The notes under the pieces are model-generated. The model made no database searches, was not told the origin of the DNA, and saw only the letters and a list, made by a program, of their open reading frames with translations. A stretch of DNA of 64,000 bases, taken from the NCBI GenBank assembly GCA_032191485.1, contig JAVDOI010000008.1:17538674-17602673 (forward strand), read 5' to 3'. The DNA is from Leptoclinus maculatus. Taxonomy: Eukaryota > Chordata > Actinopteri > Perciformes > Stichaeidae. Positions 10,216 to 22,171 of this stretch are shown piece by piece. Position 1 is the first letter of the stretch. The number at the start of each line of letters is the position of its first letter. A program made the position numbers and the translations under genes.

Positions 10216-13200
10216 TTTCCTAAAGTGTCAAACTTAAACTTAATTTCTCCCCTTACCCATTATCCCCGAGACCATTTCAACCTGTGTGTGCATGTTCTCA
10301 TGTGTGGATACTGTATGTCCACGTCCACATGTGCATAAGTGTGTTGAAGTCTCCACACATCTGAAACAGAAATACATATACACTGAGTCATAGTCTCTCG
10401 GCTAGTTCACTTTCAGTTTGATGTGGCTGTTACTGACAGAAAGCTCTCCAAACGTCAGCTGTCGAGGGTCTGCAGTCCCCTAAACACACTCACCGACTAT
10501 GAGGAGCCAATTATTGGTAATCACGTGTGTCAGAGTATGTGTGTATGTGTGTGTGTGTGGGTGTGGGTGTGTGTGTGGGAAAGTGCCTGAGAGGTGTGGG
10601 TCCTTTTGCAAGTGCGTTTAAGGGAGGGAAGCGGGCAAGTGGAAAGGGCCGTTGTGGGGGTTGCTGTGTCTGAATGGTTTTTTCGGGTTCAGCCCTAACA
10701 CCAGCAGACATGACACCATAATCTCCCTCACACACACGCACACGCACCTCAATGCTACGACATGAACCTGCAAAGGAAAATAAAAACATTCAAAGCTGTA
10801 CTGTAGGTGGGGACCTCACATCTCAGACAGGAGCTCTGGATAACATACGTTTTAGAGCTGCAGCCTGTAACCCAGAAAAAGCATTTTGCCATGGTGGGAC
10901 ATAAAAGTTGCTGCAGTACGGTTTTTGGTCTCTTCTCATCCCATGGTAAGCGGCAGGGTTGTACACTTTTTCAGACATGGCAATGTCTTCAATGTAGATA
11001 AATGTCCATGGATCTGCGCTCTGTGGCTGATCCAATGATCCAATTAGAAGAGGCTACAGCTAACTCAAATACACGACGACTTTTTACACCCAAAACATGA
11101 TAGTAACCCTGGTCGGCGGTCCTAATTAGAGTTTGCCACTGAAAGGAATACATCCAGGAGACACCATTAAAACTATTGACCACCTCATGTCTATGCCTCA
11201 GCTGTACTTTAACAATAATGTGGCTGTGTTCAGACTGACCTAGCACACCTAAAACAGGGCAAGAACAGAGACTAAGACGGAGACAATAAGAGCGAGGATG
11301 AGATTGTAATAAACACATAATGAGAGATGTTAAGAGAGACCGCTCTCAGTCTAATTCATCCTGTCTCTTTGGGTGGGCCTGAGGAGGCACTGAGATTTAA
11401 ATCACGGCTGTTTGACTGATGTTGTACACAGCCACTCTCATGAGCCTCGACCTCGAGGATGTTTAGATGACCGGCAGCAGTCATATCGTGCAGAGTTGTG
11501 CTGTCTGTATTTTGTATCTTGATGTTTAATGCTGCGAGAATTGTTGAGTTCTTGAGCTCAGAAGATCCAGTGAACGAGCGATAGTCACATGATGTTTAAA
11601 GTCCGTCCTGCAACAGCGTTTCTTCAGTTTTTGTCCTGTGTCTTGTGCTTCTGTCCACTAAGACAAATATCTCAAACCTTGAATGTTTAGTATAAAAAAA
11701 AGTGCAAAACCTTGTGCAGGATGCATGCATATAGTAGCAAGGTAAGTAGAAAAGAAAGACTGATCTTATCCAGCAAGTGATTTGTCCCTATGTGTTTTTT
11801 TTGTGGCTTTGCGAGTAGCTGGAAAAGTGAGAGAGAAAGAGAGAAAGAGAGAAAGAAGGATTAAGTCTACTGGGCTCCACCCAAAGCTGTTTAAACGGCC
11901 CGTTTAAACAGAAACGTCTCGGAAAACACTTTCTTTCCCTCTTGCTTCCCCTTTCACTCGCACACAGAACGCACAGACACAGAGTTCAAACACACACACA
12001 CACACGCAGAAAGGCACTCCCCAGGTGATACCCCCGACTCTGCCTAATGTGGTGTGAGGTAATGCCTCAAAGAAACGATGGAGAGCTTGGAAAGGGAGGG
12101 ATGGGGGTGTGTGGGGTGTAAGAGAGCGAGAGAGAGACTCTAGAGAAAGAGTGTCTCGCAGCTGGGTGGCTTGAATGTGTTGTTGCGTTTGATGCCAGAT
12201 AACCAGTGACCCCCCCCTTCCCTCCACTTGAAATTATCGTCATCAGACTGTTTCTCTCCCAGCGAACACAGAACACTCAGCAAAACCTTGATCTTCTGAT
12301 ACCTTCACATGCAATTTCATCCATGGTTATGTAGCAGAAACGGGCCATTTGTGGTATAGTAGTAGTCTATGAATAACACATCATCCTCTCTTCCCTCCTG
12401 TCCCGTTTTACTCTAATCCCACACGCTTTTTGAACCTGAGCATCCCAACTTAGAAAGGCAGCTTAATTTAGATCCGACAGGAACCTGATCTGTGTATTGT
12501 GGTGGAAAATATTCCTATACCCGCTTTGCGTGAGTCTTTTAATGCTGAGATACATAATACCAAAAACCAGGTTGTCTTTTAAGTATTTATTCTCTGCGCA
12601 GAGAAGGTTCAATCATCACATCAGAATGCGTACAGGCTCCATGAGGAAGAACCAAGACAAAAGTGAACAAGCTTTCTTTATACAGAATGAGCACAGGTGG
12701 GGGCCGATGGCCAATGTTACAGACATTTCGGTCTCAGACTTTTGGTCTCAGACTGATCGGAACAATAATGAAAAACAAACGGTCAGCAACCAAAACAAGC
12801 GGCCCAAAGGCCTTGGTGCTGGAACATTCTCATACAACACAGTTAGTTATCTATGTGAACAGGCAAGGGAGAACAGAGACACGGTGAAGTTCAACAAAGT
12901 TCAGAACAAAATTACTTATGCATGAATACAATATAATGAGTAGAAATATAGACTAAGTAAAAAATTACCATTACAGTATCAGCCTTGGTCTGGCCCAGAT
13001 CTGTAGAGGAAAATGTCAGAACTGAAGAGATTGGGATTAGTGAAGCCAGTCTGAAGGAATGCTAGAGTGCATGCCATCCATTTGGGATGCAGGTTTACTA
13101 CAGTGGGGATAAAAAGTATACAGGGTGGGCAGGAGCAGACCACTGAGGACAAAACAGAGTGTGTCCCTGAAAGCCTTTATAATACCTGCATACTGTGGGA

Positions 13201-14219
13201 CTCTGTGGGGTCACTGATCTACATGTTTTAAACATTTTGCCTTTAGACTAAACCAATGTTCCCCAGTGTGTGTCCTTGAAACCCTCAAACCCAAACATCA
13301 CTGCACCCCATTCTGTGACTTGCCTTTTAAACATGGCTGTGTGTTTACACAGTGAGGTGATGCATTTTGGGGCTGCTGTAACCTCACGGTCTTAAAACAG
13401 CTGCTGGTACGATAATGAAGGAACACACACATCACAGGGAGACAGGGAGTGTGTGTGTGTGTATGCATTACAGTATATATGGAGGGGTGGGAAAAGGTTG
13501 TTCTTTTTGCCACTGCACTGTTGGCAGGACTCATAAGGCGTCAAGCTGCAGTGATCATGAAGTGGTGGGATTTCCCCTTGCCATAATTTTTCTATTTTCA
13601 AACCTGCAACCTTCAATTCAAAATGTTTAAGGTATATTGGTAAAAAGCCACCGCTGCAGAGGCCCAGCTTCATAGCTGCAACACTATGAGCTACTGTGTG
13701 ATTCTGTTGTCATGTTACCACCATGGCCTTTAGTTTCTTTAATGCTGCTGGGGGGAAAGTATAGTGTTAGCAAGTGCAACCATTTAATATACCTTTTAGA
13801 AGTGCATAAATCAAAAATGTAACCAATAGCCAGTTTTTTATTAATAAACAAAGCAGCCTGGACTGACAGCATGTTATGTGTTTTTCACACATTTTATATT
13901 TTAAAACAACATTTTTAGCCCCACATGACAAAGACCACATACTTATTTGACAGGAAAATAATAAGAAGGGTGTTCCTGTACACCCGTCTGTAAAAAAGAA
14001 GTCTATTTAAAGTTGAATGTTGGCTGGTTCTGTAAATTTCACATAAAAAGGTCCTTACTTGGTATCAATGGGCTGTAATTGTGTTTGTATGAGCTTTCTC
14101 TTTCTTCCTGTACTTCTATTCTCTGAAACACGATTACAGCATTATCACTTTCTGGCAAGAGTCTTGTCTTTCAGCAAACAGTTTTTGCGAGATGTGTCTC
14201 GGGGCGGTTGCCATGGCAC

Positions 14220-14267
<48 letters not shown>

Positions 14268-15210
14268 AGCTGTGGCTCAATGTGGCCGATGTGTGATAAA
14301 TGTGCTGATTGCTCCCTCTGGTGGGTTGAAGTTAGTCTCTGTTTTGTCAAACTTGTGGTGTTGAGGAGCTCAGGGCCAGATTTACTAAGATGTGCTGTGT
14401 TTATCAGATGTACTAAAGGTTATAATATCATCATTTTACGAGTAACATTTTTGTTAATAGGAAAAAGTAAATATTTGTGATTGAGCTCAGTGATCTCATG
14501 GAAATCCCACATCTGACCTGCACGAAAAAGCTCTCCTTGACTCACATAGTGCGTCTTGAGGGCAGTTCAGCATCAGTCCAGGAGCTGACTGCGTGATGAG
14601 CTAGTAGCATAGATCAGACACTGAATCCACACAGATTGCGGCCGCAAACTCAACGAAAACTGAATAGTATATCTGCGCAACCATTTTGTTGGTAGACCGG
14701 GCCCTCTGTGTTACTTAATATCCCATCCCATCTATCTTCAATAGGCAGCCTCAGGTATGGTGACTCAGCAGACTACAGCACACAAAAGTCTAAAGCACAG
14801 TGTGGGAATATGGGGGAACATTTGAAACTAGAGCATCAATCTTTCCTTTTGAGAGAGACGACAGGATCAGTCTTGCACTGCCGCCAGTATCCTAACAACA
14901 TAATACTGTTTCATACTCATAAGTGATCGTGTTCTGCTTTATACTGATATACAAGCAATGCTTGTTGTTCTTACAAATGAATATCATGGGTCCTTGCCGT
15001 ACGTAGTCAATTAATGACCAAGTGGTGGCACAGATGTTTGAAGTTATTCTGGTTGATTGCAACTGCTCATTTTAAAGTTATTTGGAGAGCCGAACTCCTG
15101 AACTAGACTGATTAAGGTGTAAATTCATCCTAGCCTATAAAGTGCAAAATAAATCTAAAGTCAGGGAGACGTCAATGCGACATTCTGACATGCCACAGAA
15201 GGAGCGGCAC
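10216..15210. other. Gene-free stretch with simple repeats
   Basis: Contains GT-rich variants at about 10534-10580, a GA-rich patch at about 11826-11860 and a (CA)n tract at 14222-14263. The segment at about 12570-12800, which has an open frame of 142 codons (12497-12925), feels like old interspersed repeat but I cannot place it. No spliced gene is supported. Confidence 0.6.
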
Positions 15211-15354
15211 AGGTGTGAATAATAAAATTAACGATGGCTGAATTCCATTCAGCTGCTTCTGTTTCAGGGTCCCGGTATCGTGCATGCTAGTTCACTGTCA
15301 CAGCTTACACTTGGGTAGAACAGAGCCCCATCGTTAATGTTATTAGTAACACCT
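15211..15354. repeat. Foldback repeat (AGGTGT...ACACCT hairpin)
   Basis: Arms 15211-15237 and 15328-15354 pair at 24 of 27 positions (AATTAACGATGG against CCATCGTTAATG, AGGTGT against ACACCT). The 90-bp loop includes GCTGCTTCTGTTTCAGGGTC. From memory, closely similar sequence, extending to about 15180-15460 with the CCCACAGTCCTGAGAAGAG flank, is interspersed in many fish genomes. It encodes nothing. Confidence 0.6.
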
Positions 15355-15460
15355 GGGCTTTTACTAAGGCCAATCCAGTACACAGGCCCACAGTCCTGAG
15401 AAGAGGACTAATTAGGCAACAAATTGAAAACACCTGTTTGAGTTGACCTTCAGTGCAAGG

Positions 15461-17379
15461 TCGATGCCCAATATTTAAGGATGTTGACTTTAGTTGTGTT
15501 TCATTGGGTTTTTCTACTATTCATTCATTTCATAGAGCATCACTTGGAAATAGTCAAGAATGTGAAGTATGTGTACATGAAACAATTCTTTGTTTCCAAG
15601 ACAATGTTGTGGAGATAATGACTTTTAACATATCCAGTCAAATGGGTTTTGTCTGTGAATAATTTGACAACGCAATGGTGGTAGACAGTGTCCCGGCTTG
15701 ATGACTGTGTCTGTACATCAGATGTACATGCTTTGGTTAACCTAGACCTCCATTACAGGATAGCTATACTATATAACGGCTGTCATATGACTGTTGATAT
15801 TAAGACCACCTTCAGTAATTACTAAGAGTAACAATATAAGAAATGGTAAAAAACTGGTCTGGCCTTAGTAGCTACTTTTAAAGAGCATAGTTTCCTTTAT
15901 AGACGTATAGGTGAAATATGTATATGAAAATGTAAGATATTAGGGAAATGTCTGTTTTTGCAGAAAGTGAACCCTTCAGTCAATGCAAAATCAGAGTGAA
16001 ATCTGTCTGTAATGAAGATGTGTCTTTTCTTTTTGGGTTTACGAAAAGATGCTATTTAAATATGTGCTGTACTTCAGAGAATGAATGAGAGATACAGATA
16101 AGGCTGGAAAGAAAATATGAATAAAAAGAACCAGTAGTGGCTTATTCTGTATCCTTTTATCTCCATGGATGTGCAAATATAGTTAACTGAGTGACTGAGT
16201 AAAAACAAATCCCAAAATTTAAGGGGGATGGTCTGTTGATTTCATGGCAAAACTTTACAAGAAGCACGACGGAGACTGCGGCAGTGTCCAGTCCACCAAA
16301 GCCAGCCTCCTCTCTTTTAATAGACAACTAATGGAGAAAAATGAATGATGAATCCTAATGAAATATGGGGGACGAGGGAGGAGGGGGAACGTGTTTCCAA
16401 CCATCCATGTCATATAATTTTGACTGTGATGAATTAAAGAAAATTATTGCAAAGTAAACTGTGTATTCATTGCAGGAGGTATCATTTATCACCTCCTGAC
16501 CTGTCAGACTACTTAATCAATTAATGCCCATGCATTAATCAATCTTCAGTCTTTTCCATAAAGCTAACAATGGATGTCAAATGGAAGTGGTGATTCATCA
16601 CAGGCTGACCATTTGAGAAAAAAAATACACACTGCCTCTGCACAGGCCACATGCTGAACCTTTAAATAAATACAATAATGCAAATAGTTCTGATATTATC
16701 ATAACATTTTAATGACAGTTCAGAAAGGTGAAATAAATGGCTGGGAAGAAAACACAAACCTATACATCCAGACTATTTAGGACCATAGCACAGTATTAAG
16801 TTTCCTCACAATATGGCAACATTTTTAAAGATGATGTGCACGAAAACTCTTTCTCAACAGTTGGTTGTTGGTATAGTACAGTTGGTATAGTTTGTTACAG
16901 ATGTATGTACAGATTTGTTAATCTTTAAAACAAAAGCACAACTCCCTCACTCCCATACCTGAATTACAAATTCTGCACAAATGTAACAAGATGTGCTACA
17001 TTCACATTAAGATGTTCTCTCAGCGTGCAGACGGTAATGTAACGAGATGTGCTACATTCACATTAAGATGTTCTCTCAGCTTGCAGACGGTAATCCCCTC
17101 AAGAAAACTTCAAGCTAGGCAATTTACTGATAAGACGTGTTCTCAGTCCTCCTTGGGCCAATACCCTCCCTTGAAGAACAAAAACAATACCATTATAGAA
17201 AATAAATAATAATAAAAAAATGAAATATATGCACAACTTCAAGAGCAGTGAATAGTGTTTTAAATATGTATGCATGGTGCTCCGCCTGGCTGGTCGTGTA
17301 CTGTGCAGTAAAAAATGACATTAAATGCATCACTTCCTGGCTGTGTGTGTTGTAACAGTCACAATTCCGAGGACCAACA
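15461..17379. other. AT-rich gene-free stretch upstream of znf407
   Basis: Apart from the tandem duplication at 16983-17094, this is AT-rich sequence without exon signals. Blocks at about 16320-16620 lack simple repeats and could be conserved non-coding DNA, but nothing in one sequence can prove that. Confidence 0.55.
16983..17094 (+). repeat. 56-bp tandem duplication, two copies
   Basis: Units 16983-17038 and 17039-17094 are identical except for two substitutions (AACAAG/AACGAG and CAGCGT/CAGCTT). The near identity indicates a recent local duplication. Confidence 0.9.
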
Positions 17380-17399
17380 ATGAAATCTTTCAAATTTTC

Positions 17400-17600
17400 A
17401 CCCGTGGCGTCTTGGCATTTTCCAAAGAGACGAAAATGTCACCAATTTGAACGAGTTGCCAATACTCTGTCTATCGGTTTTCCCCCCAGAACGGGAATAC
17501 ATCACGTGACCAAATCAGCTGACGGAGAGAAAAAAAAAGAAGCAACGCCGCTCGCGCCGCCCTCTCCTGTGACGCAGGGCTCACGCTACGGTACGCCATT
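17400..17600 (+). promoter_or_regulatory. znf407: Probable znf407 CpG promoter
   Basis: CpG-rich, TATA-less DNA immediately upstream of a good first-exon donor. Visible motifs are the E-box core CACGTG within TCACGTGAC (17503-17508), an ATF/CREB-like TGACGCA (17570-17576) and a CGCCAT motif (17594-17599) of the YY1 type often found near transcription starts of housekeeping genes. The start site is placed only roughly at 17560-17610. A short frame (17380-17637) crosses the region and ends before the donor; I regard it as chance. Confidence 0.6.
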
Positions 17601-17651
17601 TGTGTCTAGCAGCAAAAAGCGCGGACAGTGGAAATAGTCGTATAACAAGAG
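17601..17651 (+). other. znf407: znf407 non-coding exon 1
   Basis: The exon ends at AAGAG followed by GTAAGT at 17652, a consensus donor. The matching acceptor is TTTCTTTCTTTCCAG at 19028-19042, so a leader exon is joined to the exon with the start codon across a 1.4-kb intron. The 5' boundary is a guess from the promoter motifs. Confidence 0.55.
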
Positions 17652-19042
17652 GTAAGTTCAATTGAAGTTTAACTGTATTTGCTAATAATTACATGAGTTG
17701 TTTTTACTGAAACGATAGACGACTCTCGGGGGTGTTTTTATGCACTGTTTCGGTCATATAGAGCACTGTTTCAGAGGTCGACGTTAGCCTCCTTTTTGGG
17801 CCACTGTGATGCCGTCGTTTTCCAAGCCATGGAACGATTTAGACCCGCCTTTGTCCCGCTCTGATTGGACTACACCGCCGATGTAGCAATGTCATTGGAC
17901 GTGCGGTGTGTGTCTCAAAGTACAGTTGAGAAACATGTCGCTAGTTAGCAAGTTAGCCGCGGTAGCCAGCAGCAGTATCCACAACAACTTCCCCATATAT
18001 GTGTGGAGGTGAACGAGCAATCTACGCCATGAAAATAGTTTTCACGCGGTGTCTTACACTGCAACACTCGACCGTTGTCGTTTCACGTTTTTACGGATCC
18101 TACGTTTACATTTGCAAGCACAAGTAGACTGAGGCTTATAAGTAGGAACAAGGCATGACCCTCTACACACACACACACACACACACGTAAATCTAGCTGA
18201 AGTACAGTATTTATTATATATATTTTACTCATCCTAACCAATAACAAAGGATAAAAGGTACATAAATATAATTTTGAACCTTTGTGACAATTTACACATG
18301 GATAAGCTGCAACACAATGTTTGTTGCTCAAGATGTCCCCTATATATTTTACACACACCATGTGTTATATGGTCGTTGAGAAAGCTGCAAATAAGTAAAA
18401 CACAAGCAAATGAAAAATAACACCCATCAGTTTGAGTGTTTTATGGCAAAAAGAAACATGCTGCAAATAGAGAAAATACAAGCAAATAGAGAAACACTTC
18501 TGAAGTGTCAGTGCACTGAACTGTCTTAACCAATGTAAAATGATGTTGAATATATGCATTAAAAGAATACACGTTGAGACTGTTGCAACACTAGACATAT
18601 GGTTATTCATACTGAATTGTTAAGCTATACTTCATATACTTTTACTGGTCTAATTGTGGCAACAACTGTAGCGCTATTGAATCATGTCTATAAGCATTTG
18701 GTAATGGTTCTTAAACCAGCATTGCCATATGTATGCACCATTAAATCACTGTGACTTAAGTGGACTTGTTTTCCCACCAAATGACCAGCAACAGCAAGCT
18801 CACATGCTGGAATGTTTGTACCAAACAGTTAGAGCCTGGAAGCACTAGATGGCGACATTTACTTGTGTTGAGGCAGATGGTGATGTTAAATGAGTGATCG
18901 TTTTTCAGAAGCTTGTGTTTAACTACACAATTTGTGGCAAATGCACTTTACTTGTTTCCAGAATGTTTCTTTAATTCACTAAATTGTGTTGTAGACTATT
19001 GAAGATGCCGTTCATATATTCTGTTTCTTTCTTTCTTTCCAG
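17652..19042 (+). other. znf407: znf407 intron 1
   Basis: GTAAGT donor and pyrimidine-rich acceptor. It contains a short (CA)n tract at 18166-18187 and otherwise no recognisable element. The minus-strand frames in it are unsupported. Confidence 0.6.
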
Positions 19043-19049
19043 GAGTTTG

Positions 19050-19112
19050 ATGGTAGCGATCAACTTCACTGTTATACGATCATAGCAGGCTATGAAATGG
19101 ATAACGCGTTGA
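19050..19112 (+). promoter_or_regulatory. znf407: Two upstream AUGs before the znf407 start
   Basis: uORF1 is 19050-19085 (11 codons plus TAG). uORF2 starts at 19092, only 5 nt before the main ATG, in another frame, and stops at 19110-19112, overlapping the main coding region by 16 nt. Both lie downstream of the intron 1 acceptor and so should be in the mature leader. The main ATG (19097) has G at -3 and G at +4, the stronger context, while uORF2 has G at -3 only. Such an overlap would reduce main-frame initiation. Confidence 0.6.
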
Positions 19113-19775
19113 TATCGGGAAAGGAGGCTGTTGAGGACAACGGTTGTGATAATGACACCAGTGGGAAGGTGCAGCCAGGTGACGTGGAAATGGAGGAAAC
19201 TAAAAGAGACTCACCCGGTGGGACCGCCAAGCCCGACGGAACAGACGAAGAAGTCGCTGAGAGGCTGCGGCCTGACTCTGTACCAGAAGATGGGGATAAC
19301 CTCTGCACAGTTTGTGGCTTCTCTGCCAAATGTCCAAGATCGCTGAAGATCCACTCTTCAAGAAAGCACGGAAAGAACTCAAAGAGAACCAATAGAACTG
19401 CAAAGCCGGCCGAAGAAAATGAAAACGTGTCGGACGGGAGTCCGGCTGAAATCCAACAGGAAGTAGACATGGAGACGGAGAGTGCTGCTGAAGTCAAACA
19501 AACCCAGGAGTCTGATGTTGATGAGCTGAGATCAGCAGCCGCCGCCGCCGACAACGGCATCCACACAAATAGTTTCACTAAAAAGGAAACGGTATTAGAC
19601 AAACAGCAGGCAGATCAAGAGGAGGCAGTCCCCGCACAAGAGAGACGAGTTAGCAAGAGAACCCCAAAACCTAAGATGATACATTCGTGCAACTACTGCG
19701 GACAAGAGTTCAGGGACAAGTCCCCTCTGGACGTTCATATCCAGAGATACCACACCAAAGACACCCCATACACAT
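19097..19775 (+). CDS. znf407: Zinc finger protein 407, coding exon 1 of 3 in window
   Basis: Residues 1-226 plus one base of codon 227. ZNF407 is a large nuclear multi-C2H2 DNA-binding protein; in mammals it has been linked to transcriptional control, including PPARG target genes and glucose uptake. The N-terminal stretch is acidic and disordered-looking. Finger 1 is at residues 70-91 (C70, C73, H86, H91) and finger 2 at 198-219 (C198, C201, H214, H219), separated by a Glu/Ala/Asp-rich linker. The start was chosen for its strong Kozak context and because the upstream frame is closed. The exon ends in phase 1 at a GTGAGT donor, after the TPYT of the linker. Identity rests on this exon's continuity with the next two, whose fingers I recognise. 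Confidence 0.85.
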
Positions 19776-19930
19776 GTGAGTATATGCTATTCTCAAGTTA
19801 AAGGTGAAATTCCAAGTTCACGTTCTTCTAAAGATGCTAGATAGCTTTTTACAAATCCTAAGCATGACATGTTAATGATATCTAAATGATCTTTTGGCTG
19901 AATTGTGTGCGTCTTTGAAATGTGTTTCAG
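19776..19930 (+). other. znf407: znf407 intron 2, 155 bp
   Basis: Donor GTGAGTATAT and acceptor TTTGAAATGTGTTTCAG. All three frames are closed inside it, and the phase 1 ends restore one frame across it, so it is a true intron rather than a frameshift. As I remember, the corresponding mammalian region is one very large exon, which would make this intron lineage-specific. Confidence 0.85.
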
Positions 19931-22171
19931 TTGAGGCCGGCGAGAACGTGGGTGAAGACAAGGAAGCCGAGGACCCTGGCAGCACTCTGAAGGCCACCCC
20001 GACCAGAGTGGCCGCTAAACGTACGTTCAGCAGGTTCCAGCTGAAGTGTTCACACTGCGATTTCAGGGTTAGCACCCCCGCCTTGCTTGAAAACCACACG
20101 AGGGTAAAACACCTTAACCAGGAGTGGTACCGCTGCAAATTGTGTAACTTCCTCTCGGCCACGTCCGAGTGGATGGACGCTCACCTGTCCTCGGACAGTC
20201 ACATGCGGCAGCAGAAAGGGGAGAAAAGCAGCGACTCCGCCTCCTTTGACGCCTACGTCGAGAGCGTGAGCAGAGACGACGCCGGAGAGGGTGCTAATGT
20301 GGACGATATGGTTCAGGTGGCTTGTGGAGAGGGGGCCGCTGCTCCGACTGAGGGGCAGCAGGTAACCGAGGCAGCTTCCATAGCTGCGTTGGTGGACGAG
20401 GAAGACTTAGAGCTCGAAACTCCCAGAAAGAAAAGAGGCAGACCAAAGCAAGGGTCCACGACCACTTGTGGATACTGTGGCCTGGTGGTGTCCAACGCTA
20501 CCAACCTCAGTGTCCACGTCCGCCGCAAACACAGCAAGGAGTACGGCTACAGCTGCACCCTGTGCAACTACAGCTGCGTGACCAAAGGGGACATGGATCG
20601 CCACTGTATCACGAAGAAACATGTCCGACGCGCACAAGAGTGCGCCACCAACAACCAGGCCAACAATCACACAAGTGGGTCACCGGAAGAAGCCACAACT
20701 GGACAAGCACAGGAACCGAATGCATCCCTGCAGAGCGCCGACAGAGAGCCGGAATCTGACGACTCGGCCGCAAACGAACGCAGCGGAGAAGAGCAGCCGC
20801 AGTCGGACACGAGCCAGAGAAAAAGTAAATATGACTCCGTTAGCGCGTGCAGCTATTGCGATTTTGTAGCTCAGTCGATCCCCTCGCTCCATCTTCACGT
20901 CAAGAGAAAGCACACCAAAGATTTTGAGTATGTCTGCCTTGCGTGTAGCTACTATGCCGTAACCAGCAGGGAAATGTCTCGCCATGCCATCACAGAAAAG
21001 CACAAACAGAAAAGCCAGAAATACCTGGAACCACGAGAGAGCGAGGAACAAGGAGCCGCGGCGCTCCCGTTGAAAGAGGCCGTTGAGCTCGTGGAGGTCC
21101 ACCCTAACCCTGAATGTGAACACCTGAGCCCCACAGAGGAGTCCGACTCTTCTTCTGATGACAGCCAAGCTGCCGAAAGTCAGACTGCAGCCGCACCCAC
21201 GGAGCCTGTTGATGCTGCTGCTATGGTAGCTGGCGGGGCAGATGATGAGAAGCAAGTAGAGAGTATCGCGTCCTTCAGCAGTGGTGAACCGGATCCAACC
21301 GACGCGACAACTGGACTCACGGAGCTGTGTGAACCCCAGGAGGCTCCAGCAGAACTTCATCCCGCGCAGGATCAGTTTGCACAGCAAGAGAGCCAGGAGG
21401 AAGGGGGACAGCCAGCGGACGAAGAACCCCTGAATGCAGACGAGATGATTTTAGACGCAAAAAGCGACGACTCTCATTCAGACACACAAATGTCCAAAGC
21501 GCTTCCCTTCGATGCCTGCATCGTGTCCGTGAAGGCCCTCGCTGAGCAGGAGCAGCAGCAGCTGCAGGAAGGCCTGTCTCTGGAGGGCGAGTCCGCCGTC
21601 ATATGTCTGACCGGGGGATCGACGGTGCCCTCCGGCTTCCTGCCCCCCAACTCCGCGTACGTCAGGAAGCTCAGGCGCAAGATGATGAAGGTGAGCGACG
21701 AAGCCAAGCGAAGCACCACCCGCATCCGCTGCGAGGACTGCGGCTTCATGGCCGACGGCATCAGCGGCCTCAACGTCCACATCTCCATGAAGCACCCGTC
21801 CAAGGAGAAGCATTTCCACTGCCTGGTGTGCGGCAAGTCGTTCTACACTGAGAGCAACCTGCACCAGCACCTGACCAGCGCCTCCCACCTGCGCAACGAG
21901 CGCAACAGCGTGGAGGCGCTGCCCGAGGGGGGCGCCAGCTTCAAGTGCGTGAAGTGCACCGACCGCTTCGGAACGGAGCAGGAACTGTTCGTCCACATCA
22001 AGGAGAAGCACGAGGAGCTCCTGAGGGAGGTCAACAAGTACGTGCTGGAGGACACGGAGCAGATCAACCGCGAGCGCGAGGAGAACCAGGGCAGCGTGTG
22101 CAAGTACTGTGGCAAGGTGTGCAAGAGCAGCAACTCCATGGCCTTCCTGGCACACATTCGCACACACACCG
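19931..22171 (+). CDS. znf407: Zinc finger protein 407, large central coding exon
   Basis: Residues 227 (split) to 974 (split). It carries ten C2H2 fingers: 266-287, 295-317, 406-427, 435-457, 533-554, 562-584, 827-848, 857-879, 899-920 and 950-972. Most come in pairs with the second finger in a widely spaced H-x5-H form. An AT-hook-like KKRGRPK lies at 393-399. Long acidic, Ser/Gln-rich linkers separate the pairs, the longest (585-826) containing the hydrophobic LPFDACIVSVKAL patch. The last finger ends HIRTHTG, a standard linker continued in the next exon. The exon ends in phase 1 at GTACGT. Its 3' third (about 21500-22170) is much richer in G/C at third positions than its 5' part, giving many shadow frames. 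The encoded linkers appear shorter than in the human protein. Confidence 0.92.

Noticed and set aside
12497..12925. 142-codon + strand frame
   Set aside because: No family recognised and possibly within an old interspersed repeat; no splice support.
13093..13125. TACAGTGGGGATAAAAAGTA resembles a Tc1/mariner terminal repeat
   Set aside because: Only one end is seen, with no inverted partner or transposase fragment nearby.
20680..21387. 235-codon minus-strand frame opposite znf407
   Set aside because: Shadow of the znf407 coding exon.
21478..22167. 229-codon minus-strand frame opposite znf407
   Set aside because: Shadow created by the high third-position GC of the zinc-finger exon.
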